From the NCBI GenBank assembly GCA_039029315.1, contig JBCCGK010000008.1:1-64000 (forward strand): a stretch of 64,000 nt of DNA, given 5' to 3'. A model generated the notes under the pieces. It did no database searches. It saw only the letters and a program-made list of their open reading frames with translations, and had not been told where the DNA came from. The DNA comes from JBCCCJ01 sp039029315 (lineage in GTDB: Bacteria; Bacteroidota; Bacteroidia; J057). Every line of letters begins with the position of its first letter. The first letter of the stretch is position 1. The translations under genes and the position numbers were made by a program. Shown here piece by piece: positions 35,084 to 44,130 of the stretch.

Positions 35084-35959
35084 TTATACCCCTGAATAGG
35101 CACTGAACCCACCATCAATCGGAACGACGATGCCTGTAACAAAACGTGATGCATCACTGCAAAGCCACTGGATGGTTCCATGTAATTCTTCTGCCTCTCC
35201 AAAACGCCCCATAGGCGTATGTGCAATGATGGTCTTGCCTCTTTCGGTCAAGGAACCATCTTCATTAAGCAAGAGTTGTCGGTTTTGATCTCCAATGAAG
35301 AAGCCCGGTGCAATCGCATTGACCCGCAGTCCTTCCCCAAACTTGAGGGCAAGTTCGGTGGCCATCCATTTGGTAAAATTATCGATAGCAGCTTTTGCTG
35401 CTGAATATCCAACCACGCGTGTGATGGCACGTTGAGCTGTCATGGAGGAGATGTTGATGATCACCCCGCTCTTTTGTTTGGCCATTTGTTCTCCGAATAT
35501 CAGGCTTGGGAGAACACTGCCTGTCAAATTTAGCTGACTGACCTTCTGAAAAGCCTCAATTTCCAGATCAAAAACTGTTTGGTCTGCTGAGATGGTCGCT
35601 CCAGCCATATTACCCCCGGCAGCATTGATCAGCACATCAATCTTGCCATAGGCATGTAAGATTTGGTCTCTGATCTTTTCCAACCCTTGCCGATTCAAGA
35701 CATTTGTCGCAAATGCAATGGCTTCCTGGCCTCTTTCTTTCAACAGATTAGCCGTCTCTTCCGCCTGTTCAAGGCGAAGATCAAGAATGACAATCTTTGC
35801 TCCCTGCTGTGCTAGAAAGCTAGCCATAGAGCTGCCTAATGCACCTCCTCCTCCAGTAATGAGGATTACTTTGTTCCGCACCTCAAATAGTGTTGCGTGG
35901 GGGGGGGCACTCTCAAATGATTGATTGTCTTGAAGAGAGATATCAGGAGAGTTCGGCAT
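35084..35959 (-). CDS. SDR-type oxidoreductase, probable D-mannonate oxidoreductase
   Basis: The protein is 291 residues from the ATG at 35959; a frame from 36016 adds a hydrophobic tail-like extension and was not chosen. It is a classical SDR with TGGGGALG near residue 33, NAAGG, a catalytic Ser in INISSM, and YSAAK. It is the first gene of the uxuA-kdgK-eda group. In Bacteroidota and Bacillus an SDR next to uxuA commonly replaces UxuB and reduces D-fructuronate to D-mannonate, so that activity is inferred. A gluconate 5-dehydrogenase-like role is the alternative. No uronate isomerase (UxaC) gene or uronate transporter is in the window. Confidence 0.85.
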   Translation of the reverse strand: MPNSPDISLQDNQSFESAPPHATLFEVRNKVILITGGGGALGSSMASFLAQQGAKIVILDLRLEQAEETANLLKERGQEAIAFATNVLNRQGLEKIRDQILHAYGKIDVLINAAGGNMAGATISADQTVFDLEIEAFQKVSQLNLTGSVLPSLIFGEQMAKQKSGVIINISSMTAQRAITRVVGYSAAKAAIDNFTKWMATELALKFGEGLRVNAIAPGFFIGDQNRQLLLNEDGSLTERGKTIIAHTPMGRFGEAEELHGTIQWLCSDASRFVTGIVVPIDGGFSAYSGV

Positions 35960-36066
35960 GAGATTCTGACTTGGTGAGTAGAGCAAGAAAAGTAGGTGGA
36001 ATACTGTTTTTTCCAATGTTTGAAATAAATCAGAAAATTCCTAGCATCTGGATGTACAGGCCGAAA

Positions 36067-36080
36067 TGGGAACGGTTGCA
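36067..36080. promoter_or_regulatory. Putative LacI-family operator
   Basis: TGGGAACGGTTGCA fits the LacI/GalR-family operator pattern TGNAANCGNTTNCA with one mismatch, centred on the CG at 36073-36074. It lies in the 192-bp region between the SDR start (35959) and the lacI-type gene (36152), where one site could control both directions. An unusual T run follows at about 36085-36095. Confidence 0.5.
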
Positions 36081-36151
36081 ATGTATTTTTTTTTTCATGC
36101 AAGGGTGGAAAACAGTATATTTCATGGATTTGATTATCCTGTTTATCCAGA

Positions 36152-37183
36152 ATGCGTGCAAAATCCGTCACATTGAAAGACCTTGCCAGGGAGCTTGGGT
36201 TGTCCAAGTCCACTGTCTCACGGGCGTTGCGCGGTCATCCCAAGGTGAAAGTCGAGACCAAAATTGCGGTGAAGGCGCTGGCTGAGGCATGGGGATATGA
36301 ACCGGACCTGGTGGCCAGAAGTTTGGTCCAGCGCCAGTCCTTCACGATTGGGGTGGTGATCCCACGAATTGAGTTCCCGTATTTTGCAATGGCGTTGGGA
36401 GGCGCACAGGAAGTGGCCTCCAAGGCTGGTTACAATTTGGTCATTTGCCAATCCAATGAATCCTATGAAATCGAGCGCTCAGTGATTCGTACACTGGTTT
36501 CGAGCAAAGTTGATGGCTTGTTGATCTCCATCACAGGACAAACCACGGCCTATGATCATATGGAGGACATTCACAAGCATCGCCTCCCGATCGTCTTGTT
36601 TGATCGAATCCTGGAAGGAGATGTTTTTCCTATGGTCAGTATGGACAATGTCAGAGGGGCATTGATTGCCACAGAACATTTGTTGACACAAGGATATAGA
36701 CGTATTGCCCATATTGCCGGACCACCTGATTTGTTCGTCAGTCGACAACGAATACAAGGTTATCGACAAGCGCTTCAAAATTGGGATATTCCTTTTCGGG
36801 AAGAATATCTTGTTTCAAGCGGTTTTCGAATGAACAATGGAGAGGAAGCAATGAAGAAATTGCTGGATCTCGATCAGCCGCCCGATGCGGTCCTGGCAGT
36901 CTCAGATAATGCTGCATTGGGAGCAAAAAAAGTAATTGAGGCAGAGGGATTCACCATTCCTGATCAGATAGGGCTTATCGGATTCAATGGGGAACCGCTT
37001 TCGAAGGTTGTTAGACCCAGCCTGACTACGGTCTCGCTTCCTATGGCCGAGATGGGACGAGTTTCTGTCAAGCTCCTGCTCAAGCATATTGTATACCCTG
37101 CCGAACCCCGCCCACACGAGATGATTATTCTCCCGCCTCAATTGCTTGTCAGAGAAAGTAGTCTCAAACCTGAGCAAGTCTAA
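36152..37183 (+). CDS. LacI-family transcriptional regulator
   Basis: The 343-residue protein has an N-terminal LacI helix-turn-helix (VTLKDLARELGLSKSTVSRA, residues 6-25) with the hinge region following, and a periplasmic-binding-protein-like effector domain from about 60 to 340 (IGVVIPRIEFPYF, DNVRGALIATEHL, AVSDNAALGAKKV). It is divergent from the uxuA operon with a LacI-type operator candidate between them, so it most likely represses hexuronate catabolism and responds to an intermediate of it. The ATG at 36152 puts the HTH at the usual distance from the start. Confidence 0.92.
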   Translation: MRAKSVTLKDLARELGLSKSTVSRALRGHPKVKVETKIAVKALAEAWGYEPDLVARSLVQRQSFTIGVVIPRIEFPYFAMALGGAQEVASKAGYNLVICQSNESYEIERSVIRTLVSSKVDGLLISITGQTTAYDHMEDIHKHRLPIVLFDRILEGDVFPMVSMDNVRGALIATEHLLTQGYRRIAHIAGPPDLFVSRQRIQGYRQALQNWDIPFREEYLVSSGFRMNNGEEAMKKLLDLDQPPDAVLAVSDNAALGAKKVIEAEGFTIPDQIGLIGFNGEPLSKVVRPSLTTVSLPMAEMGRVSVKLLLKHIVYPAEPRPHEMIILPPQLLVRESSLKPEQV

Positions 37184-37196
37184 CAGATCTCCTGCT

Positions 37197-37769
37197 CTAC
37201 TCTGGGCCACCATCATTCGCCCAACATGTGATCAACAAAATTTCTTCTGGGGTCAAGGAATAGTCTGAATCCTTCGGAGGCATATTACCCAAGGACACCC
37301 TCTCCTGAATATCTGCATATCTATCGATGATATGAGTCTTGACCTTCAGGTTGACTCTTGCAGGATTACTCCCGACATGACAGCCCGAGACAGCACAATT
37401 GCTGTCCAGGAGTGGCTGGATATGTGAGAGTTTCGTGGCACTTGGCACATGAACTTCTATTTCGCCAGTACAATCCTGACCATCCTGAACCTGAATCAGG
37501 TGTGTCCCTGCGGATAATTGGGAAAAGATACCATCTTCCCTCGCATAGGATTTTTTGTCTACCATGAACGTGTATTGCCCATCTCCCCCACCAATAAGCA
37601 ATCGAATCAATCCACTTTCCTCGCCGCAGGGAGAGGCTTGTATGTCCGAAACCTTGAGATTAATCGATGTGTCACAGTCGGGAAGAGGTTCTCCCTCTGA
37701 AGTGCAGGAAATGGGAAGAAGGAACATCCCACATAGGGTGGGATACAGGACGGTTGTTAATTTCATCAA
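37197..37769 (-). CDS. Small lipoprotein with a cytochrome-c-like haem motif
   Basis: The 190-residue protein has a signal sequence ending LLPISC (Cys22), which suggests lipidation. A beta-rich SprB/gliding-type repeat-like region (about 35-105) follows. The C-terminal 80 residues contain CAVSGCH (a CxxxCH variant), and NMPP further on supplies a possible Met axial ligand. Similar C-terminal segments occur in small cytochrome-like domains of Bacteroidota and Planctomycetes. It is convergent with the lacI-type gene (13-bp gap) and seems to be a single-gene unit. Haem attachment is unproven because the motif has three residues between the cysteines instead of two. Confidence 0.65.
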   Translation of the reverse strand: MMKLTTVLYPTLCGMFLLPISCTSEGEPLPDCDTSINLKVSDIQASPCGEESGLIRLLIGGGDGQYTFMVDKKSYAREDGIFSQLSAGTHLIQVQDGQDCTGEIEVHVPSATKLSHIQPLLDSNCAVSGCHVGSNPARVNLKVKTHIIDRYADIQERVSLGNMPPKDSDYSLTPEEILLITCWANDGGPE

Positions 37770-37945
37770 TCGCGGTTAAAGACCAGAATTAAAGAGCAAA
37801 TGTGTATCAGATTAGTATGTCAGAAATAATCTGGTGGAATTACAGCACTCAAATAGATGAAAAGAGCAGGAAAATTGAGACGAAAAAACTTGTATTTCTT
37901 ACGAATGTTGGAAATAGACGAAAAGTTGATGAAAAATACGCAATG

Positions 37946-37988
37946 AAAAATCCCGGAGGATCTTTGCATAAGCAGATCTATCCGGGAT
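37946..37988 (-). terminator. Rho-independent terminator downstream of dnaK
   Basis: On the minus strand ATCCCGGATAGATCT pairs with AGATCCTCCGGGAT across a 10-base loop and is followed by TTTTTCATTGCG. A smaller GGCCG/CGGCC hairpin lies between it and the dnaK stop codon at about 38027-38041. Confidence 0.75.
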
Positions 37989-38049
37989 GGTGTGTTTTTG
38001 TCTTGTTGGTCCAGCAGGACTGGAAGGGCCGCTTCCGGCCTAGCCGATC

Positions 38050-39963
38050 TTACTTATTGTCATCAACCTCCTCAAACTCTACATCAGTAACTTCAGCTTC
38101 CTGTTCTGCTTGTGGCTCTGCTTCTGGGCCAGGGCCTCCCTGTGCGCCTGCTCCGGCAGCAGCTTCTTGCTGATATAATTCCGTAGAAACAGCCTGCCAA
38201 ACCTGATTCAGTGCTTCGGAGGCACTATCTATGGCCGCAAAATCTTTACTTTTGTGGGCCTCTTTCAGATTGTCGAGGGCTTCCTGAATCTTGGACTTGT
38301 TGTCATCGGACAATTTGTCGTCCAGATCCTTGAGTTGTTTTTCTGTGCTGAATATCAGTGCGTCTGCAGCATTGATTTTGTCGACCTCTTCTTTGCGTTT
38401 TGCATCTGCTTCCTCATTTTCCTTCGCCTCACGCTTCATTCGGTCAATTTCAGCATCACTCAATCCGGTAGACGCCTCAATTCGGATTTTTTGCTCTTTG
38501 TTGGTCGCTTTATCTCTTGCACTCACATTCAGAATCCCATTTGCATCAATATCAAAGGTTACTTCGACTTGTGGGATGCCGCGAGGTGCAGGGGGAATTC
38601 CATCGAGGTGAAATTTACCCAGGCTTCGGTTGTCATTGGCCATGGGGCGCTCGCCCTGAAGCACATTGATCTCAACTGAGGTTTGGTTATCCGAAGCAGT
38701 AGAAAAAATCTCGGACTTTTGGGTAGGAATGGTCGTATTGGCCTCAATGAGCTTGGTGAATACGCCACCCATGGTCTCGATTCCCAATGAAAGAGGCGTA
38801 ACATCCAGCAGGAGGACACCTGTTACATCTCCTGAAAGAACCCCACCTTGAATAGCTGCACCAACTGCAACCACTTCGTCGGGGTTTACACTTTTGTTGG
38901 GTTCTCTCTTAAAGAAATCCTGAACAATCTCTTGTACTTTGGGGATACGTGTGGACCCACCCACCAAAATCACTTCATCAATATCTTCTACAGTCAGTTT
39001 AGCCGCTTTCAGGGCTTCTCTACAAGGCCCCAGGCAGCGATCAAACAATTTGTCAGACAATTGCTCGAACTTTGCTCTGGACAGGGAACGCTCCAAGTGC
39101 TTGGGACCTTCATGGTCCATGGAGAGATATGGCAGATTGATCTCTGAGTTGTTGGTGGTAGACAATTCCACTTTTGCGGTCTCCGCAGCTTCTTTCAAGC
39201 GCTGGAGTGCTTTGGGATCTTTTTTGACATCAATGCCGTGCTCTGATTTGAACTCAGCGGCCAGCCAGTTGATGATCACCTGATCAAAATTGTCTCCTCC
39301 CAATCGGGTGTCTCCATTGGTAGAGAGCACTTCAAATACGCCTTCTCCCAATTCGAGGATGGAGATATCAAATGTTCCTCCTCCAAGGTCAAACACAGCA
39401 ATCTTCAGGTTTTTGTCTTGCTTGTCCAGACCATAAGCGAGTGCAGCTGCCGTTGGCTCATTGATGATTCGCTTGACAGTCAGGCCAGCAATTTCGCCAG
39501 CTTCTTTTGTCGCATTTCTTTGCGCGTCATTGAAATAGGCAGGTACTGTGATCACAGCCTCTTTGACATCATAGCCAAGATAATCTTCTGCGGTTTTCTT
39601 CATTTTCTTAAGAATCATCGCAGAGATTTCCTGGGGCGTAAACATTCTGTCGCCGATTTTGGCTACTGCCAGATTGTTGCGTCCACTGGTGATCTCATAT
39701 GCTACATCAGCTCCGTCCTTCTTGGCTTCGTCATAGGTATGTCCCATGAATCGTTTGATGGATCGGATGGTTTTCAGCGGATTGGCCAATGCCTGTCGCT
39801 TGGCTTGTTCTCCTACTATCCAGGATTCATCTTTGGTTTTGGCTACAACTGATGGAGTGGTCCTTTTGCCTTCAGAATTGACGATTACGATTGGCTCATT
39901 CCCCTCCATGACCGATACACATGAATTCGTGGTGCCTAAATCGATGCCTATAATCTTGCTCAT
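38050..39963 (-). CDS. dnaK: Molecular chaperone DnaK (Hsp70)
   Basis: The 637-residue protein is a full-length Hsp70: ATPase domain with IGIDLGTTNSCV (phosphate 1), VFDLGGGTFDISIL (phosphate 2) and VGGSTRIPKV (adenosine), a substrate-binding domain (LDVTPLSLGIET linker region), and an acidic helical tail rich in Glu/Asp ending EEVDDNK. It folds and protects cytoplasmic proteins in an ATP cycle. It follows an hsp20 gene by 66 bp on the same strand, so the pair is probably heat-shock induced as a unit. No dnaJ or grpE is nearby. Confidence 0.98.
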   Translation of the reverse strand: MSKIIGIDLGTTNSCVSVMEGNEPIVIVNSEGKRTTPSVVAKTKDESWIVGEQAKRQALANPLKTIRSIKRFMGHTYDEAKKDGADVAYEITSGRNNLAVAKIGDRMFTPQEISAMILKKMKKTAEDYLGYDVKEAVITVPAYFNDAQRNATKEAGEIAGLTVKRIINEPTAAALAYGLDKQDKNLKIAVFDLGGGTFDISILELGEGVFEVLSTNGDTRLGGDNFDQVIINWLAAEFKSEHGIDVKKDPKALQRLKEAAETAKVELSTTNNSEINLPYLSMDHEGPKHLERSLSRAKFEQLSDKLFDRCLGPCREALKAAKLTVEDIDEVILVGGSTRIPKVQEIVQDFFKREPNKSVNPDEVVAVGAAIQGGVLSGDVTGVLLLDVTPLSLGIETMGGVFTKLIEANTTIPTQKSEIFSTASDNQTSVEINVLQGERPMANDNRSLGKFHLDGIPPAPRGIPQVEVTFDIDANGILNVSARDKATNKEQKIRIEASTGLSDAEIDRMKREAKENEEADAKRKEEVDKINAADALIFSTEKQLKDLDDKLSDDNKSKIQEALDNLKEAHKSKDFAAIDSASEALNQVWQAVSTELYQQEAAAGAGAQGGPGPEAEPQAEQEAEVTDVEFEEVDDNK

Positions 39964-40029
39964 GTATTTGCTGGTTTTATGATTGAGTTATTAACACGTT
40001 GAAAATTAGAATGGTTCAGTTTTGTCTCT

Positions 40030-40482
40030 TTATTCGATGGTTACGTCAGATTCATCTTCAGAATTTGCTGCATGAGGGCGATTGAGTTTGATGGTCAAAA
40101 CACCCGATTCATACTTGGCTTTGATATTGTCCAGCTCTACATCCAATGGAAGATTGAAGGTTCTGAAAAATGAGCCAAACTGGCGCTCTTTCTTGTCATA
40201 ATTTCTGTTCTCCACGCCAGTAGGAAATTCTTTTTGCCCCTTGACAGACAATACCCCCTCATGAATCTGGATGTTCACGTCTTGTTTGTTCACCCCTGGT
40301 AGTTCCAATTCGATGGTGTATAGCCCCTTTTCGGTATACACATCGGACCGGACTTGTACCTCACTACCACTTCCCTCGCTGCCCAAAACGTCGTCCATAA
40401 AACTGCTTACCTTTTTTCCAAAGTCGCTAAACCCGTCTTTCAGGTTTTGGAACATATCATCGGGTCTGTTTTCATTGCTCAT
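40030..40482 (-). CDS. Small heat-shock protein, Hsp20 family
   Basis: The 150-residue protein has a variable N-terminal arm (1-45), an alpha-crystallin domain (about 46-140) with the conserved ELPGVNKQDVNIQIHEGVL start and ESGVLTIKL (the A-x-x-x-n-GVL signature), and a short acidic tail. It acts as an ATP-independent holdase in the cytoplasm and would hand clients to DnaK, encoded next to it. The divergent SDR gene starts 160 bp away, with a repeated TGACATAAT motif between them. Confidence 0.93.
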   Translation of the reverse strand: MSNENRPDDMFQNLKDGFSDFGKKVSSFMDDVLGSEGSGSEVQVRSDVYTEKGLYTIELELPGVNKQDVNIQIHEGVLSVKGQKEFPTGVENRNYDKKERQFGSFFRTFNLPLDVELDNIKAKYESGVLTIKLNRPHAANSEDESDVTIE

Positions 40483-40528
40483 AAGGTGGAATCTGATAGG
40501 TTGAACTACTTCTTTATATCAATCAGAA

Positions 40529-40558
40529 TGCCATGACATAATTTCTGACATAATGGCA
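40529..40558. promoter_or_regulatory. Repeat motif upstream of hsp20-dnaK
   Basis: TGACATAAT occurs twice in direct orientation (40534-40542 and 40546-40554), 12 bp apart. The pair is enclosed by the inverted repeat TGCCAT (40529-40534) and ATGGCA (40553-40558). It lies 47 bp from the hsp20 start in the divergent region and is a good candidate for a heat-shock operator. It is not a CIRCE element. The regulator is unknown. Confidence 0.45.
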
Positions 40559-40641
40559 GAAGTCGGGCAAATTCTTCCTGGCGATATAGGGGGGAGAAAA
40601 AGAATTCCTACTTTCGAACTCTCAATACTGAACTTTTTCTT

Positions 40642-41436
40642 ATGTACTTCAATCACAAAATTGTCTGGATCACTGGTGCTTCCTCTGGAATCGGAGAAGC
40701 GTTGGCCTATGCCTTTGTTCAGGCTGGGGCTACTGTGATCCTGTCTGCCAGACGGGTCGCTGAATTGGATCGTGTCAAAACCGCTTGTGGTGAGAAGCAG
40801 GATCAGGTGCATATCGCACCATTGGATCTGACACAGCAAGATGATATGCCAGATTTTGTGGCTTCCTGGGTAGAGAAATTGGGACGAATCGATATTCTTG
40901 TCAACAATGGCGGTATCAGCCAACGAGCCTTGACGACAGAGACAGATTTATCCGTGGATCGGCGGATCATGGAAGTGAACTATTTTGGACAAATTGCTTT
41001 TACCAAGGCCGTGCTCCCTTATATGGTCACCCAGGGCAGTGGACAAATCGCTGTGATCAGCAGCTTGACCGGTAAATTCGGATTTCCGCTTCGATCTGCC
41101 TATGCCGCGAGTAAGCATGCACTTCATGGATTTTTTGAGACCCTCTATCTTGAGATGTACGATCAGGGGATACGCGTAACCTTGGTCAACCCAGGCCGCA
41201 TTCGCACCAACATCTCGCTCAATGCCTTGACCAAAGATGGCAGCCCACATGGAGAGATGGACCCCGGACAAGAAAAAGGAATGCCTGTCGATGTCTGCGC
41301 CCGAAAAATCCTCTCTGCCTTGCGAAAACAAAAAGTAGAAATTCAGGTCGGAGGATTTGATACCATCATGGTGTATTTCAAGCGGTATATGCCCTGGTTG
41401 TTTCGCTATATCGCGAAGCGGATAGATGCGAAGTGA
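40642..41436 (+). CDS. Short-chain dehydrogenase/reductase (DHRS7-like)
   Basis: The 264-residue SDR has TGASSGIG at residues 11-18, NNGG, catalytic Ser in AVISSLTG and YAASK as the Tyr-Lys pair. The ending YFKRYMPWLFRYIAKRI is hydrophobic and basic, as in the membrane-associated DHRS7/11-beta-HSD-like branch. It is an NAD(P)-dependent oxidoreductase of unknown substrate. It is divergent from hsp20 and separated by 230 bp from the next gene, with a short hairpin after its stop codon. Confidence 0.88.
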   Translation: MYFNHKIVWITGASSGIGEALAYAFVQAGATVILSARRVAELDRVKTACGEKQDQVHIAPLDLTQQDDMPDFVASWVEKLGRIDILVNNGGISQRALTTETDLSVDRRIMEVNYFGQIAFTKAVLPYMVTQGSGQIAVISSLTGKFGFPLRSAYAASKHALHGFFETLYLEMYDQGIRVTLVNPGRIRTNISLNALTKDGSPHGEMDPGQEKGMPVDVCARKILSALRKQKVEIQVGGFDTIMVYFKRYMPWLFRYIAKRIDAK

Positions 41437-41472
41437 AGCGAATGTGCCCCTAATTCTTGTTGTTCATAGATC

Positions 41473-41488
41473 GGCGAATGTTTTCGCC
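41473..41488 (+). terminator. Short hairpin after the SDR gene
   Basis: GGCGAA-TGTT-TTCGCC is a perfect six-bp stem 37 bp after the stop codon at 41436, followed by CTTTCCTG. It is a weak terminator candidate because there is no T tract. Confidence 0.35.
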
Positions 41489-41665
41489 CTTTCCTGCTAT
41501 TGACGAATTCCTAAGTATGATGTCGGAGACTATATGACAAGTCTCCCGAATATGGAATGTCTCTCTTTTTACGCTCTTAAGTATAAGGAAGGGTATTTGT
41601 CTTTTCCCTAAACTTGAACTAAGAATGAGCGTATACAAAACATTGACCCTCTTGATCTCACAACT

Positions 41666-42709
41666 ATGATTCGCAGACTTCAATTTCTCATTCCTGCTTT
41701 TCTCAAACGAATCGATCATTACCTGCTGCTCAACCATCCAATCGTGTGGGCAAGTAAGGTCCATTATGTCTTGTTTTATGGAGGATTGAGTGTGTTGGGC
41801 ATCGGCTTGATGAGTCTTCTCCCTCTCTCCCACAACAGTCGGCCGGATGTAGATCAACAAGTATTGCTCGCCATTATTCCAGCAGCGATTGGCTTGCTGC
41901 TATGGGCAGCTCAAGTCGGGAAGCATCGGGCTGAAGGCTTATATGGTTCCTATTCTTTAAAGACAAGAATATTGGCCCAGGCATTGTTTATGCTGTGCCT
42001 GAGTATATTTGTCTCTCTGCCTTTGATCTATGGTCAGTGCTTGGCGTATCGAGCTGCGAATAGCGTGATTGCCAATCAATATATAGCTTCATATTCTCCG
42101 TATGTTCCACCAACATATCATGAGCAGGAGGCATTACAGAGATGGCCTATCTATCCAACCTATCATAGCAAGTGGCAGGAGCAATCCTGGAAGTTCCAAC
42201 TAGTCCTCCCTTCAATAGACCAGATTTCTGAGAAGACTGTATCCGATAAAAGAATGACGGCAGTCACTCTCTTTGCCTTTATGGTCTTTTATGGCTGGTT
42301 ATTCTTCATGCTTTATATCAGAATGGGATGGAAACAATTTTTCGGATTTCTGGGAATCGGAAGCATTTGTCTGTTTCTGCTTGGAGCCGTAGGCGGATTG
42401 TTTGCTGTCTCTAGTAGAGAGCCGATTGGTATCTCCCTTTTTTATGTGGCAAGCATGATTCTGTTGATCCTGCCTTCCACGAATGCTGGGGGAGGGAAAC
42501 AAAAGATATATTGGAGAAAAATCACGCTGTCCCTTGCAGTGCTATTGACGCCCCTGGCTGTCTTTTTCTTTGGTGTTGCCACCGAATTTGGCCTGGTAAA
42601 ATCTATTCTATTCTATGTGTTAGGAGGGATGCTATTGACAGGATTCCTTTGGAACCAGCTGTATGAGCCAATATATCTGGCCATGCATTCCCAACCCGAC
42701 AATCGTTGA
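41666..42709 (+). CDS. Polytopic membrane protein, paralogue 1
   Basis: The 347-residue protein has six or seven hydrophobic segments (about 33-55, 68-88, 104-128, 199-222, 226-248, 253-270, 285-312 and 316-336 are candidates). It starts with an amphipathic stretch FLKRIDHYLLLNHP(I)VWASKVHYVLFYG, shared almost word for word with the next gene. It has no known domain that I can name. The N-terminal pattern recalls Bacteroidota membrane proteins that sit beside ABC transporters, but no transporter is present here. It is co-directional with its paralogue, 43 bp apart, which indicates tandem duplication. Function unknown. Confidence 0.7.
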   Translation: MIRRLQFLIPAFLKRIDHYLLLNHPIVWASKVHYVLFYGGLSVLGIGLMSLLPLSHNSRPDVDQQVLLAIIPAAIGLLLWAAQVGKHRAEGLYGSYSLKTRILAQALFMLCLSIFVSLPLIYGQCLAYRAANSVIANQYIASYSPYVPPTYHEQEALQRWPIYPTYHSKWQEQSWKFQLVLPSIDQISEKTVSDKRMTAVTLFAFMVFYGWLFFMLYIRMGWKQFFGFLGIGSICLFLLGAVGGLFAVSSREPIGISLFYVASMILLILPSTNAGGGKQKIYWRKITLSLAVLLTPLAVFFFGVATEFGLVKSILFYVLGGMLLTGFLWNQLYEPIYLAMHSQPDNR

Positions 42710-42752
42710 CCATTTTTTTGTATCTTCATCCAAGAAACTCAATATCTCGATC

Positions 42753-44051
42753 ATGACTAGAAAGCTTGCCCATTTCGTCCCTGCTTTTCTCAAGCGAATC
42801 GATCAATACTTATTGCTCAACCATCCTGCTCTGTGGGTGAGCAAAATCCATTTTGTGCTGTTTTATGGAGTTGTTGCGACCCTGTTTGTGGGGGTGGTTT
42901 CCCTGATTCCGGTTTCGCCCTATGATCTGCCCGATGTCGAAACACATTTTGGGATGGCCATCATTCCAGCATCTCTTGGCTTCCTCTTTTGGGGATGGCA
43001 GGTTGGACGCATCAATGTAGAACGCTTCTTTGGCGAAACCTCCTTGAAGCAACGATTATTCCTGCAAGGGATTTATCTGCTTTGTGTTGCGATTTTTGCT
43101 TCTTTCCCATTTTTGTATGGACAGTCTGTTGCCTATCGCACGGCACACAGTATTCCGACAGACCGTTTGGTCGATCAGATCAACACATTCCATCTGGTGC
43201 AGGATTATGTATTTGAGGCAGATATCAATTACTATGAACCGTTTATTGGAGATAAGACTTTGCATGATGAGGGACTAAGATATCGGATCTACAGTCAAAT
43301 GAATAATGCAGACAAACGGCAAGCCCTTAGAGAATACTTTGCCCTGATAGAGTTGTATACAGAATCTCAACTTAGTCATGGGACCAAGCAAGCAATCCAT
43401 GATGCTTTCATCATCAATCAGGCTCAGGTGGGTGAATATAATCTGTCTATAGAAGCAGATAACATTCATGAAATCAGACGTGACTTTGATCGGATCGCCA
43501 ATAGCAAAAAACACTGGGAACGTCAGAATTGGGGCTTTCAGGAAGCCATCCCATTGAATGGCTATTCTTTGAAGGATGTCAATCACGCCCCTGTCGCCTT
43601 AGGCATGATGGTCTTCTTCCTTTTTCTGTTCATGATGCTGTATGTCCGGATGCAGCCCAAAACATTCTTCCTCTCTCTCATTACAGGAACAGCAATTCTC
43701 ATGCTGGGAGGGCTGGCCATATCGCTGATGGATAGCAGTTTGTTCTATCATATTGATAGCGACCTACTGGTTGGTCTACTCTTTTTTGGTGGGATGATTC
43801 TCTGTGGCATCATGGCTTTTCTTCCTGGGAAAAAACGAACATTCGCTTTCTGGCGTCGTACTTCGCTGATGCTGTTAGTCATAGCTTCTCCATTTATTCT
43901 TATGTTTGGCTATATGACCGTGGATGCGTTGAACAATGATGTGACCCCTCTGTTCATTTTTGGATGGGGAACTGTCATCACCCTTGTGTTGTGGAATGGG
44001 CTGTTTGAGGGTCGCTTCCTGGCTATTCAGGCGGACCCCCATGGACATTGA
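42753..44051 (+). CDS. Polytopic membrane protein, paralogue 2 with extra soluble loop
   Basis: The protein is 432 residues from the ATG at 42753; the frame extends upstream to 42663 into the previous gene but homology with paralogue 1 begins at this ATG. The membrane segments align with those of the preceding protein, while a soluble insertion of about 80 residues (roughly 150-265), rich in charged and aromatic residues, separates the third and fourth helices. The insertion accounts for most of the size difference. It would lie on one face of the membrane and could bind a ligand or partner. A strong hairpin follows at 44091-44130. Function unknown. Confidence 0.7.
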   Translation: MTRKLAHFVPAFLKRIDQYLLLNHPALWVSKIHFVLFYGVVATLFVGVVSLIPVSPYDLPDVETHFGMAIIPASLGFLFWGWQVGRINVERFFGETSLKQRLFLQGIYLLCVAIFASFPFLYGQSVAYRTAHSIPTDRLVDQINTFHLVQDYVFEADINYYEPFIGDKTLHDEGLRYRIYSQMNNADKRQALREYFALIELYTESQLSHGTKQAIHDAFIINQAQVGEYNLSIEADNIHEIRRDFDRIANSKKHWERQNWGFQEAIPLNGYSLKDVNHAPVALGMMVFFLFLFMMLYVRMQPKTFFLSLITGTAILMLGGLAISLMDSSLFYHIDSDLLVGLLFFGGMILCGIMAFLPGKKRTFAFWRRTSLMLLVIASPFILMFGYMTVDALNNDVTPLFIFGWGTVITLVLWNGLFEGRFLAIQADPHGH

Positions 44052-44090
44052 ATCGGGCAGATCCATCTATTCATGATCGACGATATCTAT

Positions 44091-44130
44091 CCAAAGGTCT
44101 CAGGAAACCAGGTGTTCCTGAGACCTTTGG
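44091..44130 (+). terminator. Perfect 16-bp hairpin
   Basis: CCAAAGGTCTCAGGAA pairs exactly with TTCCTGAGACCTTTGG across the loop ACCAGGTG. It lies 39 bp after the membrane-protein stop codon. It lacks a T tract, so it may need other factors or act as an RNA-stability hairpin, but end of transcription is the simplest reading. Confidence 0.6.
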
